Part shown: in pieces, positions 7,149 to 15,511 of the stretch
How positions within the stretch are numbered: position 1 is the first letter of the stretch
How the letters are laid out: each line of letters begins with the position of its first letter
IMG/VR virus record: IMGVR_UViG_3300048922_000223
Span: 1 to 47,748 of that record
Source of the DNA: a virus
Strand: one strand, 5' to 3'
Length of the DNA: 47,748 nucleotides
The notes under the pieces: model-generated
Seen by the model: only the letters and a program-made list of their open reading frames with translations
What the model was told of the DNA's origin: nothing
Database searches by the model: none
Translations under genes and position numbers: made by a program

Positions 7149-7614
7149 AGCCAAAGATGTGTTAATCAAGATGGGTATGCCAGCTTCTATTCTTGGTTTA
7201 AAGTACATAGCAGACGCAATGGCGCTGTTTGATTCAGGGCTTGAAGATGTCAAAATCACAGCTCTATATGAGGAAATTGGGAAGAAGTATAATGTATCCG
7301 GAAGTCGCGTGGAAAGAGCTATTCGCCATGCATTTGGTCTTGTGATTACAAAAGGGAAACTTTCAGAAGTAGAAAAGTATTTGTCTTTTAATTGCACGAC
7401 TAATTCCAACCAATTAAATCTTCTTTATTATCGATTGAAGTGGGAGGAAAAGGATCAGGGCACCAATGAACCATCAAAAATAATAGAGGTTATAAAACCC
7501 AGTGAAAGTTCTGATCCATATCAGACTTTGGAAGATGATATGATCCTGGCTGTCCAGAAATTTATTAAGGGTTTGAGGGAGGTAAGTACAGATGCATGTA
7601 GTAAAGTTGGTTAG
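7135..7614 (+). CDS. Stand-alone Spo0A C-terminal (effector) domain protein
   Basis: 159 residues. The ATG at 7135 has GGAGG 9 nt upstream and overlaps the SSB-like gene by 14 nt, so the two are probably translationally coupled. Residues ~5-95 match the Spo0A DNA-binding domain in order: IKMGMPASILGLKYIADAM, LYEEIGKKYNVSGS and the recognition-helix signature SRVERAIRHAF. The receiver domain of Spo0A is absent, so it would bind DNA without phosphorylation control. The last ~65 residues are charged and unrecognised. Known Spo0A binds 0A boxes at sporulation genes. A phage copy could mimic or block it, or regulate phage genes. Role inferred; domain identification is solid. Confidence 0.85.
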   Translation: MIKDRAKDVLIKMGMPASILGLKYIADAMALFDSGLEDVKITALYEEIGKKYNVSGSRVERAIRHAFGLVITKGKLSEVEKYLSFNCTTNSNQLNLLYYRLKWEEKDQGTNEPSKIIEVIKPSESSDPYQTLEDDMILAVQKFIKGLREVSTDACSKVG

Positions 7615-9595
7615 CGCACACTGCGAGAACTTCAAGGGTTTCAAAAACTTTGATGTGCAGTTTGGGGACAAGATGACCCATATTAAAGGTGCAAATGGTT
7701 TGGGTAAATCAACCACTGCAGAATTACTCATGTGGGTTCTTCATGGGGTAGGTAATGATCTGACTAGTAACCCAAAGGTAAGACGAGAAGTTGAAAAGAT
7801 CCCCGTAGCAGATGTCCCTGTGGTGGGTGAAATCACTATGGAAGTTGATGGTAAAGAAATCATTGCAAAGAAAGTACAGAAACGGACTACCAAAAAAGAC
7901 AGTAGCTATTCTGATGACAATACATATTCCATCAATGGTGTAGAAAAGAATCTCAAAGACTTTATTGCCTATTTTGACTTTGATTTTGATGATCTGCTCA
8001 TGTGTATGAACATTGGATCATTCCTAGCTAAGAAACCAAAGGAGATGAGAGATTTCCTTTTTAAACTGCCACAGGATATTTCCGTTAAAGACATTGTGGC
8101 TAAGTATCCGGATTTTGCGGAGCTGGTGCCGTTGCTTGAGAAGTACGACATTGAAGAGATTTCTTCTATGAATAAGGCCAGCGTACTGAAACTAAATAAG
8201 GAAATTGCTGGCTATCCTGGTCGGATAGATGAGGTAAGCCGCCAAATTGTGGAAGATATTGATACAGCTGAATTGGAACTGCAGAAAAACGATCTGCAAC
8301 GCCAGATTGCTGATGTTGAGAAGCAGGAAGATGATTCGCTAACACAGTCCAAGCAGCTTGACTCTATGTCCAAAGATATCATGGACTTGCAGTTTAAACG
8401 TTCTGGTGTCGAGCAGGCTGCAAACGCAACTCTGGTAGAGAAAAAGAAAGAAATTCAGAAGCGAATTGATGAAGCAGAGATTCAATTTCGTCAGGCCATG
8501 AATAATTCTTCTATGGCAGAAACGGATAAGCAGAGATTACTGGAAGCTATAGACCGAAAAAAAGAACATAAAGCCAGTTTATTAGAGGAATATACAAACA
8601 CTTCGCAGAGAATTTTCTCCCAATATTCACCGCTTCCTGAATTGGGCTCAGATGTATTTGTTTGCCCAACTTGTGGGCAGGAATTGCCAGAAGTAGTTAA
8701 GACCCAAAAGCAGGACCAGTATGAAATAAACAGCCAGAAGCACCGTGAAATGTATGAGAGTGAAAAGAAGAAATGGGAGCAGCAAAGATCAGACCTTGTG
8801 ACTACCATTTCTGAAAAAGGACGTACATTAAAAACGGAAATTGAGAAACTGGAAAACGAAGAGTCTCTTGCTATTGAGGAACGTCTCAAATTAGCTAATG
8901 AGCAGAAGGTTAAAGCCAATGGTTCCAAAAACAAGGCAAAGGATGAAATGGATTCTCTTCCTGCTCACGTTGATCTATCTGATAACCAAGAATATGAAGC
9001 CCTGTGTCATGAGATTACAAAAAAGGAAGAAGCCTTAAAGGCAATGAATGCTGGAGCTGACTACCGGGCTACGCTGCGGAATAGAAAAGCGGAAATTCAG
9101 GCTGAACTGGATGCCGTAAAAGAGAAGATTTCCAAAACAGCTAAAAATGTGGAACTAGAAGAGAGATTGACTTTTTTAAGGAATGAACAGCTGCTGAAGG
9201 AGCAGTCAAAAGCAGACTGTGAGAAAATTCTTGACCTGCTGGATCAACTCGATCAGAGAAAGAATGAACTTCTGGTTGATTCAATCAACAGCTACTTTGG
9301 TGGTAGGGTGACATGGGATTTATTCGCTTTTGCCAAGAATGGTGGATATAAGAAAGATTACTGTGTACCTAGAATTGATGGATACGAGATTCATGATAAT
9401 ACGGCAAACCATGGCAGAAAAATAGAAGCTATGATGATTATTGCTTTGACTATTCAAAAGATCGTGGGCATTCAGTGTCCAGTCATACTTGATGATGGGG
9501 AAAGCCTTGACTCTTGGAGGCTTCCTGTATGTGATTGTCAGCTAATTGTAATGAGCCGGGCAGATAATAAAGAGTTGAAAGTTGAGGTGGCGTAA
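7592..9595 (+). CDS. SMC/SbcC/Rad50-like ATPase with zinc hook
   Basis: 667 residues. The start ATG (GGGAGG upstream) overlaps the previous gene by 23 nt. Walker A GANGLGKS is at residues 33-40. Two long coiled-coil arms flank a zinc hook CPTC at C358-C361. The C-terminal Walker B-like strand PVILDDGESL is near residue 632, followed by a VMSRAD strand. The architecture is that of SbcC/Rad50 and T4 gp46. No SbcD/gp47-type nuclease gene is recognisable nearby. The likely role is DNA end processing or tethering in phage recombination or replication, with the RecT annealing protein downstream. Confidence 0.88.
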   Translation: MHVVKLVSAHCENFKGFKNFDVQFGDKMTHIKGANGLGKSTTAELLMWVLHGVGNDLTSNPKVRREVEKIPVADVPVVGEITMEVDGKEIIAKKVQKRTTKKDSSYSDDNTYSINGVEKNLKDFIAYFDFDFDDLLMCMNIGSFLAKKPKEMRDFLFKLPQDISVKDIVAKYPDFAELVPLLEKYDIEEISSMNKASVLKLNKEIAGYPGRIDEVSRQIVEDIDTAELELQKNDLQRQIADVEKQEDDSLTQSKQLDSMSKDIMDLQFKRSGVEQAANATLVEKKKEIQKRIDEAEIQFRQAMNNSSMAETDKQRLLEAIDRKKEHKASLLEEYTNTSQRIFSQYSPLPELGSDVFVCPTCGQELPEVVKTQKQDQYEINSQKHREMYESEKKKWEQQRSDLVTTISEKGRTLKTEIEKLENEESLAIEERLKLANEQKVKANGSKNKAKDEMDSLPAHVDLSDNQEYEALCHEITKKEEALKAMNAGADYRATLRNRKAEIQAELDAVKEKISKTAKNVELEERLTFLRNEQLLKEQSKADCEKILDLLDQLDQRKNELLVDSINSYFGGRVTWDLFAFAKNGGYKKDYCVPRIDGYEIHDNTANHGRKIEAMMIIALTIQKIVGIQCPVILDDGESLDSWRLPVCDCQLIVMSRADNKELKVEVA

Positions 9596-10116
9596 TGCAA
9601 ATTATCAAAGTGCAGTTTTTAAAGGGAGAAATCCCAAACGGTAAAGCTTATACATATCTTTCGGAGGAAACGGTTTCTATCGAAGATCTGGTTCAAATAA
9701 ATTCTTCTGCAAAAGGCGTTGTTACCGAAGTTGATGTACCGGAAAGTGAGATCGAAGCTTTCCGGGATAAGGTAAAAACTATTATTGGGTTAGTTGATGA
9801 AAAAGAATTCGTAGCTGAATACGGCGAATCAGTTGATAAAATGGAGAGATACAAAATTATTGGAATCTACCATAAAGATGGCACACCAAGAACTGATGGG
9901 AGATATCCGTTACGGGTCGGCCGAATTTGTGAAGAGCCAAAGGCACACTTTGGGCTTCCTATGACCATCAATTACATTGCTAAAGCTGATGGTACCGATT
10001 ACCGGGGATTCTCTTTGAGAACGAGTCCTGTAGCAGACATTGGTAAAAGAGATAACCGGATTCAAATTGAGACCATGAACAGTGTTTATGAATTCGAAAA
10101 AGTGGAGGAAATATGA
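9595..10116 (+). CDS. Conserved hypothetical phage protein
   Basis: 173 residues; the ATG shares its A with the TAA stop of the ATPase gene. The N-terminal half (KVQFLKGEIPNGKAYTYLSEETV...) looks like a small beta barrel. The C-terminal half (residues ~100-165, RYPLRVGRICEEPKAHFGLPMTINYIAK) contains many short strands. No catalytic residues are recognisable. Tight coupling to the SMC-like ATPase and the HD protein suggests a shared recombination or replication function. Confidence 0.65.
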   Translation: MQIIKVQFLKGEIPNGKAYTYLSEETVSIEDLVQINSSAKGVVTEVDVPESEIEAFRDKVKTIIGLVDEKEFVAEYGESVDKMERYKIIGIYHKDGTPRTDGRYPLRVGRICEEPKAHFGLPMTINYIAKADGTDYRGFSLRTSPVADIGKRDNRIQIETMNSVYEFEKVEEI

Positions 10117-10700
10117 ACCAGGAATTAGTTGAAAGATTTGAAAAGTTGTTGTTGGAAACAAAGCGTCCGGGAATTGAAAATCTTCTTGAATTTATCCGTA
10201 AGAGTGATTTTTATATGGCTCCGGCAAGTACTAGATTCCATGGAGCATATGAGGGAGGCCTATTGGAACATAGCCTTAATGTCTATGACTGTCTGGCAAA
10301 TAAATGGGAACTAGAAAGTGGCGCATGGCACAAGCACCTTGAAAAGGTAAAGGAAGAATCCATTGCAATTTCAGCATTGCTTCATGACCTTTGCAAGACG
10401 TTTTTCTATACCACGGAAATGCGTAACAAAAAAGATGAATCCGGCACCTGGGTACAGGTTCCCTTTTATACAGTGACTGACTTAATTCCTTACGGACATG
10501 GTGAGAAGAGCGTCATGATGATTGAGGAATACATAAAGTTGTTACCGGCTGAAAGATATTCCATTCGCTGGCACATGGGTTCTTACGAGCCAAAAGAACT
10601 TTGGAATACTCTGGGAACAGCCATGGAAAAGTATCCTCTGATTCTGGCATTGCACGAAGCGGATATGGAAGCAACTTATTTATTGGAAAAGGAGAAATAG
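10113..10700 (+). CDS. HD-domain phosphohydrolase
   Basis: 195 residues, with an ATGA 4-nt overlap with the previous stop. Metal-binding signatures are H in GGLLEHSLNVYD (about residue 51), the HD pair in ISALLHDLCK, and further histidines in GHGEKS and RWHMG. This matches HD hydrolases acting on nucleotides or nucleic acids. In phages such proteins may trim nucleotides or act as 3'-5' nucleases. The substrate cannot be told from sequence. Confidence 0.82.
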   Translation: MNQELVERFEKLLLETKRPGIENLLEFIRKSDFYMAPASTRFHGAYEGGLLEHSLNVYDCLANKWELESGAWHKHLEKVKEESIAISALLHDLCKTFFYTTEMRNKKDESGTWVQVPFYTVTDLIPYGHGEKSVMMIEEYIKLLPAERYSIRWHMGSYEPKELWNTLGTAMEKYPLILALHEADMEATYLLEKEK

Positions 10701-10702
10701 AG

Positions 10703-10891
10703 ATGGCAGGAGCATTAAAGCATAAACAGAGAAGTCACCGGAGTTTTTATCAGGATCGTAAGGTTCTGGGTAGCGTAGCAACAGCGGCAGCTTACCGCAG
10801 TAATTCATTGAATATTGCCAGACAGGCAGCAGGTGTAAATTGGCTGGAAAGATTCAAGCAGATGTTCAGAAGTCAGAAAGGAGATAAATAA
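10703..10891 (+). CDS. Small basic hypothetical protein
   Basis: 62 residues, start ATG at 10703 with AAGGAG 8 nt upstream; a longer frame overlapping the HD gene is not preferred. The protein is strongly basic (KHKQRSHRSFYQDRKV, RFKQMFRSQKGDK) with an alanine-rich middle helix, suggesting nucleic-acid binding. Nothing else recognisable. Confidence 0.6.
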   Translation: MAGALKHKQRSHRSFYQDRKVLGSVATAAAYRSNSLNIARQAAGVNWLERFKQMFRSQKGDK

Positions 10892-10893
10892 TT

Positions 10894-11175
10894 ATGGCAC
10901 AAACAACAATTTTTACTTGCGATATTTGCAAGCAGAGCAAGAGTCAGGGCGATTTGGCAAAAATCACTATAAAAACAGATGGAATCCATATTAAAGGGCT
11001 TTCACCGTATAACAACTTGGTAATTGATGTGTGTTCTTCTTGTTTAAAGAAGAAAGGCTTTGTTGTTGAATACAAGAAAGAAGAGGAAGAACAGGCAGCT
11101 ATGCAGAATAAACAGACCCTTGAAGATAAAATCTATGATTTCTTATCTGATATGGGCGTTGTGTTTCAGGAATAG
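10894..11175 (+). CDS. Small zinc-finger-like protein
   Basis: 93 residues, GGAG upstream and a 2-nt gap from the previous gene. CDIC at the N-terminus (residues ~9-12) and CSSC near residue 47 form a four-cysteine zinc site. The C-terminal half is an acidic helix. It lies immediately upstream of recT. Probable accessory DNA-binding protein; function unknown. Confidence 0.65.
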   Translation: MAQTTIFTCDICKQSKSQGDLAKITIKTDGIHIKGLSPYNNLVIDVCSSCLKKKGFVVEYKKEEEEQAAMQNKQTLEDKIYDFLSDMGVVFQE

Positions 11176-11190
11176 GGAGGATAGATAATC

Positions 11191-12117
11191 ATGGCAAAAC
11201 AGGAAGTAGCTACAACCGCAAATCAGCAGGCAGCATTAATTGTAAATAATGCTCTTATTGATGGCTTAAATGCACAGTTAAAACAGAAGCAGGAATACGG
11301 ACTTACGTTTCCTGCAGATTACAATCCGACAAATGCTTTAATGGGAGCATATCTCATTCTAAAGGAAACAAAGGACAGGAACGGTAAATATGTTATTGAA
11401 ACCTGCTCTCAGGCAAGCATTGCAAATTCTCTTATGGATATGGTAACAATGGGCCTGTCAATGCAGAAGCGACAGTGTTATCCGATAGCTTATGGCGGTA
11501 AGTTACAGTGTCAGGTTTCCTATCATGGACATAAAGCTATGGCACATAGATACGGGGCGAAAGATATCAATGCCGAGGTCATCTATGAAGGGGATACTTT
11601 CAAATATCATATTGAAAATGGTCGAAAGATTCTTGACGAGCATATACAGGATTTTGAGAACATTGACTTGACAAAAATCAAGGGGGCTTATTGCATAGTT
11701 ATCCTCGATGATTGCAGTACATACATGGAAGTAATGAACATTCATCAGATTAAGACGGCATGGAAGAAAGGCTACGGCTACAAGGAAAACAGCGGTACTC
11801 ATGCTGAATTTACAGACATGATGGTTAAGAAAACAGTAACTTCCAGGGCTTGCAAGCAGATTGTTCAGCAGTATGGTGATGTGTTTGCCATTGAAGCAGC
11901 TGATAAGGCAGAAGATGTTGATTCGGTAGATGTTATAGCTGAAGATGTGGCCCATGATGTCCAGAGTTATGCTAATGCCCAGGAATTTCCAATGCCAGAT
12001 GAATCTGATCCGGTTGAGCAGGAGGAATTACCTGCAGGTGAAGGGGAAGTTCAAGAGCCGCAGACAGAATCCGAGCCAGAGCCAGCACCTCAGCCACAAT
12101 CACCTGATTGGGCATAA
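11191..12117 (+). CDS. recT: RecT-family single-strand annealing recombinase
   Basis: 308 residues, GGGAGG upstream. The core is characteristic of RecT: ALMGAYLILKET, SIANSLMDMVTMGLSMQKRQCYPIAYGGKLQCQVSYHG, then MVKKTVTSRACK. It pairs single-stranded DNA with complementary strands during phage recombination. The last ~60 residues are Pro/Glu/Gln-rich (EPEPAPQPQSPDWA) and probably flexible. RecT partners usually include a RecE/YqaJ-type exonuclease. None is seen here, although the SMC-like ATPase and the ERCC4 nuclease are candidate partners. Confidence 0.93.
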   Translation: MAKQEVATTANQQAALIVNNALIDGLNAQLKQKQEYGLTFPADYNPTNALMGAYLILKETKDRNGKYVIETCSQASIANSLMDMVTMGLSMQKRQCYPIAYGGKLQCQVSYHGHKAMAHRYGAKDINAEVIYEGDTFKYHIENGRKILDEHIQDFENIDLTKIKGAYCIVILDDCSTYMEVMNIHQIKTAWKKGYGYKENSGTHAEFTDMMVKKTVTSRACKQIVQQYGDVFAIEAADKAEDVDSVDVIAEDVAHDVQSYANAQEFPMPDESDPVEQEELPAGEGEVQEPQTESEPEPAPQPQSPDWA

Positions 12118-12126
12118 GGAGCCTCT

Positions 12127-12396
12127 ATGACAGATAAGGAAAAGATTGAGTATATTGCCAATAACTATGGCTTGGATAAACAGCTTCCTATTCTGGCAGA
12201 GGAATGTTGTGAACTGGGACAGGCAGCTTTGAAGCTGACCAGATACCCGTTTGATCCTACCTGTAAAACTCATCTGTATGAGGAACTGGCAGATGTGAAA
12301 ATAATGGTTGATCAGATCACTCATTTGATAGGAGCAGAGAATATTCAGCCGTATATTACTGCAAAATTGAATCGCCAGTTAGAAAGGATAAAGTGA
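12127..12396 (+). CDS. MazG-like nucleotide pyrophosphohydrolase
   Basis: 89 residues. The all-alpha NTP pyrophosphohydrolase signature is present: ILAEECCELGQAALKL (EExxE) and EELADVKIMVDQI (ExxD), the metal-binding acid residues of the MazG/dUTPase-like fold. Single-domain length is typical of phage forms. It probably hydrolyses a (d)NTP or an alarmone-type nucleotide to condition pools during replication. Confidence 0.85.
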   Translation: MTDKEKIEYIANNYGLDKQLPILAEECCELGQAALKLTRYPFDPTCKTHLYEELADVKIMVDQITHLIGAENIQPYITAKLNRQLERIK

Positions 12397-12701
12397 TAGG
12401 TATGAGGATTGTTTCGCAGAATGGCCTAATTGATGTTCCTTACGAAATGACCGCATTACATGCAACAGATAATCATATCAGAATGTGTATGGCTGGAGAT
12501 ACCGGAAAAGGTTCATTGATGGCAGAGTATTCTTCCCTGGAAAAGGCTAAGAAAGTGATGGGCATGATGCAGCAAGTCTATGAAAGCAGCTTATATTATG
12601 ACCACGTGTATGACAATGCGGCACAGGTGCAAAGACCATACATATTCATGCAGAATACCGTCTTTCAAATGCCGCAGGATAGTGAGGTGGGAGTGTCATG
12701 A
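12393..12701 (+). CDS. Conserved hypothetical phage protein
   Basis: 102 residues from a GTG that overlaps the previous stop by 4 nt and has AAAGGA 5 nt upstream; an ATG three codons on (12402, MRIVSQNG) is an alternative start. The sequence RIVSQNGLIDVPYE at the front is typical of a small family found in Clostridia phages. It is mixed alpha/beta with no catalytic motif. Function unknown. Confidence 0.65.
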   Translation: MIGMRIVSQNGLIDVPYEMTALHATDNHIRMCMAGDTGKGSLMAEYSSLEKAKKVMGMMQQVYESSLYYDHVYDNAAQVQRPYIFMQNTVFQMPQDSEVGVS

Positions 12702-13009
12702 TAGCCCTTATTACTAAATCGGGAGCATTTCTACATGACTTATCAGAAGAGCAAGCAGATGGTTTTGCTAGAACAAAAGGGTTCGATAATTTTAGGCCAT
12801 ATCAATCTGTAAAAGGGTGGCTCTTTTATGACAGCAATATTCCGTACCTGCTCTTACAATTAGGGATATCAACCTGTTATATAGATTTGGAAAGTATCAG
12901 GTTGAAGCGGAAAGGCAAGAAAGATTACTTGAAATTAAGCACCATGAAGCTAATGGAAATATGGGAAGAAATGTGTACAATAAAAGACTACATAAAATCA
13001 AAGGGGTGA
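12698..13009 (+). CDS. Hypothetical phage protein
   Basis: 103 residues, ATGA overlap with the previous gene, GAGGTGGGAG upstream. No motif is recognised. The C-terminal third is lysine-rich and helical (RLKRKGKKDYLKLSTMKLMEI). Conserved spacing within the operon supports translation. Confidence 0.6.
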   Translation: MIALITKSGAFLHDLSEEQADGFARTKGFDNFRPYQSVKGWLFYDSNIPYLLLQLGISTCYIDLESIRLKRKGKKDYLKLSTMKLMEIWEEMCTIKDYIKSKG

Positions 13010-13013
13010 TTAA

Positions 13014-13745
13014 GTGTTCTTGAAATGTATCGCCTCTGGTTCAAAAGGGAACGCCTATGCATTACAGGGCAAAGATGAAATTCTCCTGTTTGAATGCGGA
13101 AAACCTTTCATTGAAGTAAAAAAGGCCATTGACTGGCAAATCCTAAAGATAAAAGGCTGTTTGCTCACACATGGGCATTTAGACCATTCTAAATATACTA
13201 AAGATTTTCTAAAAGCCGGAATCCCGGTATTTACCAATGAAGAAACAAAACAAGCCGTGGGAGAAATCCCTGGAGCACAGCTTTACAGCGTCCCAGAGTT
13301 TAAATCGGTTCAAATAGGAGGATTCAAAGTTATTCCTTTCTACGCTCCGCATAATGGAACACCAAACTTTGGATATCTCATTGAACATAAGGAAATGGGA
13401 AGATTGCTGTTTGCCACAGATTATGAGTACATTCCATACAATTTAAAAAAACAGCAGATTCAGCATTTTCTTATTGAAGCAAATTACCAGGAGCAGTTCA
13501 TTGATAAGGATATTCCAAACTATGAGCATAAGCTTCTGGGACATGCTTCCCTAGAAACTTGTATCGGAGCCATTAAATCAAACCAGTCACCTAACCTCAG
13601 AAACGTCATAATGTGTCATCTGGGAGCCGGTTCGAGTTCTGGCAAGTATTTTATCAGTGAAATGCAGAAAGTGACGGGTAGAAACGTTAACGTGGCTTGT
13701 GCGGTACCGGGGCTTGCTGTTGAGATAAATAAAGATCCGTTTTGA
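13014..13745 (+). CDS. Metallo-beta-lactamase-fold hydrolase (YycJ/WalJ-like)
   Basis: 243 residues with a GTG start, AAGGGGTG upstream. The HxHxDH motif is THGHLDH at residues 52-58. The further metal-ligand region ATDYEY and a late histidine in CHLGAGSS complete the site. The N-terminal CIASGSKGNAY matches the YycJ/RNase-Z-like branch. These act as nucleases or phosphodiesterases. It directly precedes a radical SAM gene in the same operon, so the two may act in one pathway, but this is inference. Confidence 0.87.
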   Translation: MFLKCIASGSKGNAYALQGKDEILLFECGKPFIEVKKAIDWQILKIKGCLLTHGHLDHSKYTKDFLKAGIPVFTNEETKQAVGEIPGAQLYSVPEFKSVQIGGFKVIPFYAPHNGTPNFGYLIEHKEMGRLLFATDYEYIPYNLKKQQIQHFLIEANYQEQFIDKDIPNYEHKLLGHASLETCIGAIKSNQSPNLRNVIMCHLGAGSSSGKYFISEMQKVTGRNVNVACAVPGLAVEINKDPF

Positions 13746-13758
13746 TGAAAGGAGTTTC

Positions 13759-14325
13759 ATGAAAAAAGTAGCGAGAGTAATTGTTACATACGATTGTCCC
13801 CGGGACTGCCCGAATTGCTGTAATGAGCATATAGGCAATGTACCGGAAGTTAAATTTGAGGATTTATTAAAATATAAAGAGCTTGTTATTACTGGCGGCG
13901 AACCCATGGAAATTGCCCCGAGAGTGGTAGAAATGATTCACCGGCTCAGGGAGAGTGGTTATAAGGGAAAGCTTTGGCTATACACTTCCTGCCTTAAGAC
14001 TGCCAGATGGGCAGATAGGGCAGTATTACAAGCGGTGAATGGAATTACATATACCTTACATCATAAGCCATCACAGAAAGATTTGAGTGATGTCCGGAAA
14101 TTGAATAAATTTCTTCTGGATAATCTTAATAATCAGGCGCATGACCGTTCAGATCGCTTGCTGATTGACAGTCGGTGCTATACCGAGGAGGTGCTAAGCA
14201 TTATCGGTTTGCATGATACAGGTGTAAAGCACTGGTCGAGCATTAAATCTTTGGTATGGAAAGATAATGAATGCCCACTACCTGATAATGAAGAATTGGT
14301 TTATTACGATTTGGAAAAGGAGTAG
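13759..14325 (+). CDS. Short radical SAM enzyme
   Basis: 188 residues, AAAGGAG upstream. The 4Fe-4S motif CxxxCxxC is C13-C17-C20 (CPRDCPNC) and the SAM-binding GGEP motif follows at residues 46-49. The length is close to minimal radical SAM proteins such as NrdG activases and QueE. The substrate is unknown. QueC, QueD, FolE and anaerobic ribonucleotide reductase are all absent from the window, so neither assignment is supported. The neighbouring metallo-beta-lactamase-fold gene may be functionally linked. Confidence 0.82.
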   Translation: MKKVARVIVTYDCPRDCPNCCNEHIGNVPEVKFEDLLKYKELVITGGEPMEIAPRVVEMIHRLRESGYKGKLWLYTSCLKTARWADRAVLQAVNGITYTLHHKPSQKDLSDVRKLNKFLLDNLNNQAHDRSDRLLIDSRCYTEEVLSIIGLHDTGVKHWSSIKSLVWKDNECPLPDNEELVYYDLEKE

Positions 14326-14383
14326 ATGCACTCTTTTAGAAAAGGAGTTGATTACTACGATTTGCAGTGAGAAAAGCATTCCC

Positions 14384-14971
14384 ATGTTTAATAAAGATCA
14401 AAATGATATTGAAACACTTCGTTCCATGGAACCTCAGGACAGAAGAGAGTCCTTAATCAAAAATAATATAAGGCTGGCTATTTCAGTAGCGCAGAAGTTT
14501 AGCTATGAAGAGGATTATGAATCAGTTGCCATGATTGGTCTGATTAAAGCAGTGGATACTTTTGATTTAGACAAAGAAATCCAGTTTGCAACTTACGCAT
14601 CAATGGTAATTCGTAATGAAATTTTAATGTATGTACGAAAAATGAAAAAGCATTCTTCCAATATATCATTCGAAACCATAATAAATTGTGATTCAGATGG
14701 AATTACACTAACGATAGCAGATGTGTTGGAGTATGAAGATGAATCATTTGATAACCTTGAACAGGTTGAGCAGAAGGAAAAACTTTATGATGTAATATGT
14801 TCTCTTCCGTATAGAGAATGTAAGATCATTTGCTTGCTTTATGGTCTTGGTGAAAAAGTGCACACTCAAAAACAAGTGGCTGAACGGCTTGGAATTTCTC
14901 AATCGTATATCAGCCGATTGGAAAAAAGCATATTAAAAAAGATGAAATTAAGGTTGAAAAACTACAGATAA
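14384..14971 (+). CDS. Sigma-70-family factor resembling sporulation sigma factors (SigE/SigK type)
   Basis: 195 residues from the ATG at 14384. The open frame extends upstream to overlap the radical SAM gene, and a TTG at 14347 directly behind AAGGAG is a possible but badly spaced start. Region 2 reads NIRLAISVAQKF, SVAMIGLIKAVDTFD, FATYASMVIRNEILMYVRK, the pattern of SigE, SigF and SigK. Region 4 is an HTH (TQKQVAERLGISQSYISRLEKSILKKMK). No region 1.1. It probably redirects host RNA polymerase to phage or sporulation-type promoters. The position late in the early operon suits a middle/late-gene activator. Confidence 0.85.
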   Translation: MFNKDQNDIETLRSMEPQDRRESLIKNNIRLAISVAQKFSYEEDYESVAMIGLIKAVDTFDLDKEIQFATYASMVIRNEILMYVRKMKKHSSNISFETIINCDSDGITLTIADVLEYEDESFDNLEQVEQKEKLYDVICSLPYRECKIICLLYGLGEKVHTQKQVAERLGISQSYISRLEKSILKKMKLRLKNYR

Positions 14972-15062
14972 ATATGACCGGAATGTCTTTAAACTATAAG
15001 ATGCTTTTAACCCGGGTTGAAATATATGTAACTGTTAATTAGTGCCTATGGAGGGAAATATC

Positions 15063-15497
15063 GTGGCAAAGGTAAATTTGGAAGAACTGGCAGATGGAGG
15101 ATTACAGGAACTGTATACAGCCGCACAAGAAAAAGTGTTACAAAACATGCAGGATCCCAATACTCCCTATAAAAACAAAAGAGCTGTTACTATTAAGCTG
15201 ACATTTGAGCAAAATGAGGACAGAGATGATACTCAAGTAAACATTTCTGTTGAAACAAAACTGGCTCCTGTTAAGCCAATTGTCACCAGAATGGCTATTG
15301 GCAAGGATCTAAAGACTGGAAAAGTTTTTGCTCAGGAGTATGGCGGACAGCTTCGTGGCCAGATGTCTATGGAAGATTATCAGACACCGCAGGGAGATTT
15401 AAAGGTTGATGGTAAGACTGTTGATCCTGAAACAGGGGAAATCAAGGAAGAATCAGATAGCAAAGTAGTAGATTTGAGAACAGCCAAACAGGCTTAA
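15063..15497 (+). CDS. Phage protein of the 'replication terminator protein' family
   Basis: 144 residues from the GTG at 15063, which has GGAGGG 6 nt upstream. The sequence runs AKVNLEELADGGLQE..., then a conserved beta region (KRAVTIKLTFEQNEDRDDTQVNISVETKLAPV) and an acidic C-terminus. Proteins of this pattern in Clostridia phages are commonly labelled replication terminator protein. That name is annotation tradition and not a demonstrated function, and no resemblance to Tus or Rtp is evident. Confidence 0.65.
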   Translation: MAKVNLEELADGGLQELYTAAQEKVLQNMQDPNTPYKNKRAVTIKLTFEQNEDRDDTQVNISVETKLAPVKPIVTRMAIGKDLKTGKVFAQEYGGQLRGQMSMEDYQTPQGDLKVDGKTVDPETGEIKEESDSKVVDLRTAKQA

Positions 15498-15511
15498 GGA
15501 GGATTTGACTT

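Noticed and set aside
13759-14325. Calling the radical SAM protein QueE (deazaguanine DNA modification)
   Set aside because: QueC, QueD, FolE and a transglycosylase are all absent. The three-cysteine and GGEP motifs alone are shared by many radical SAM families.
15063-15497. A true replication terminator (Tus or Rtp homologue)
   Set aside because: The family label exists in phage annotation but no resemblance to Tus or Rtp is seen and no Ter-like sites were noticed.
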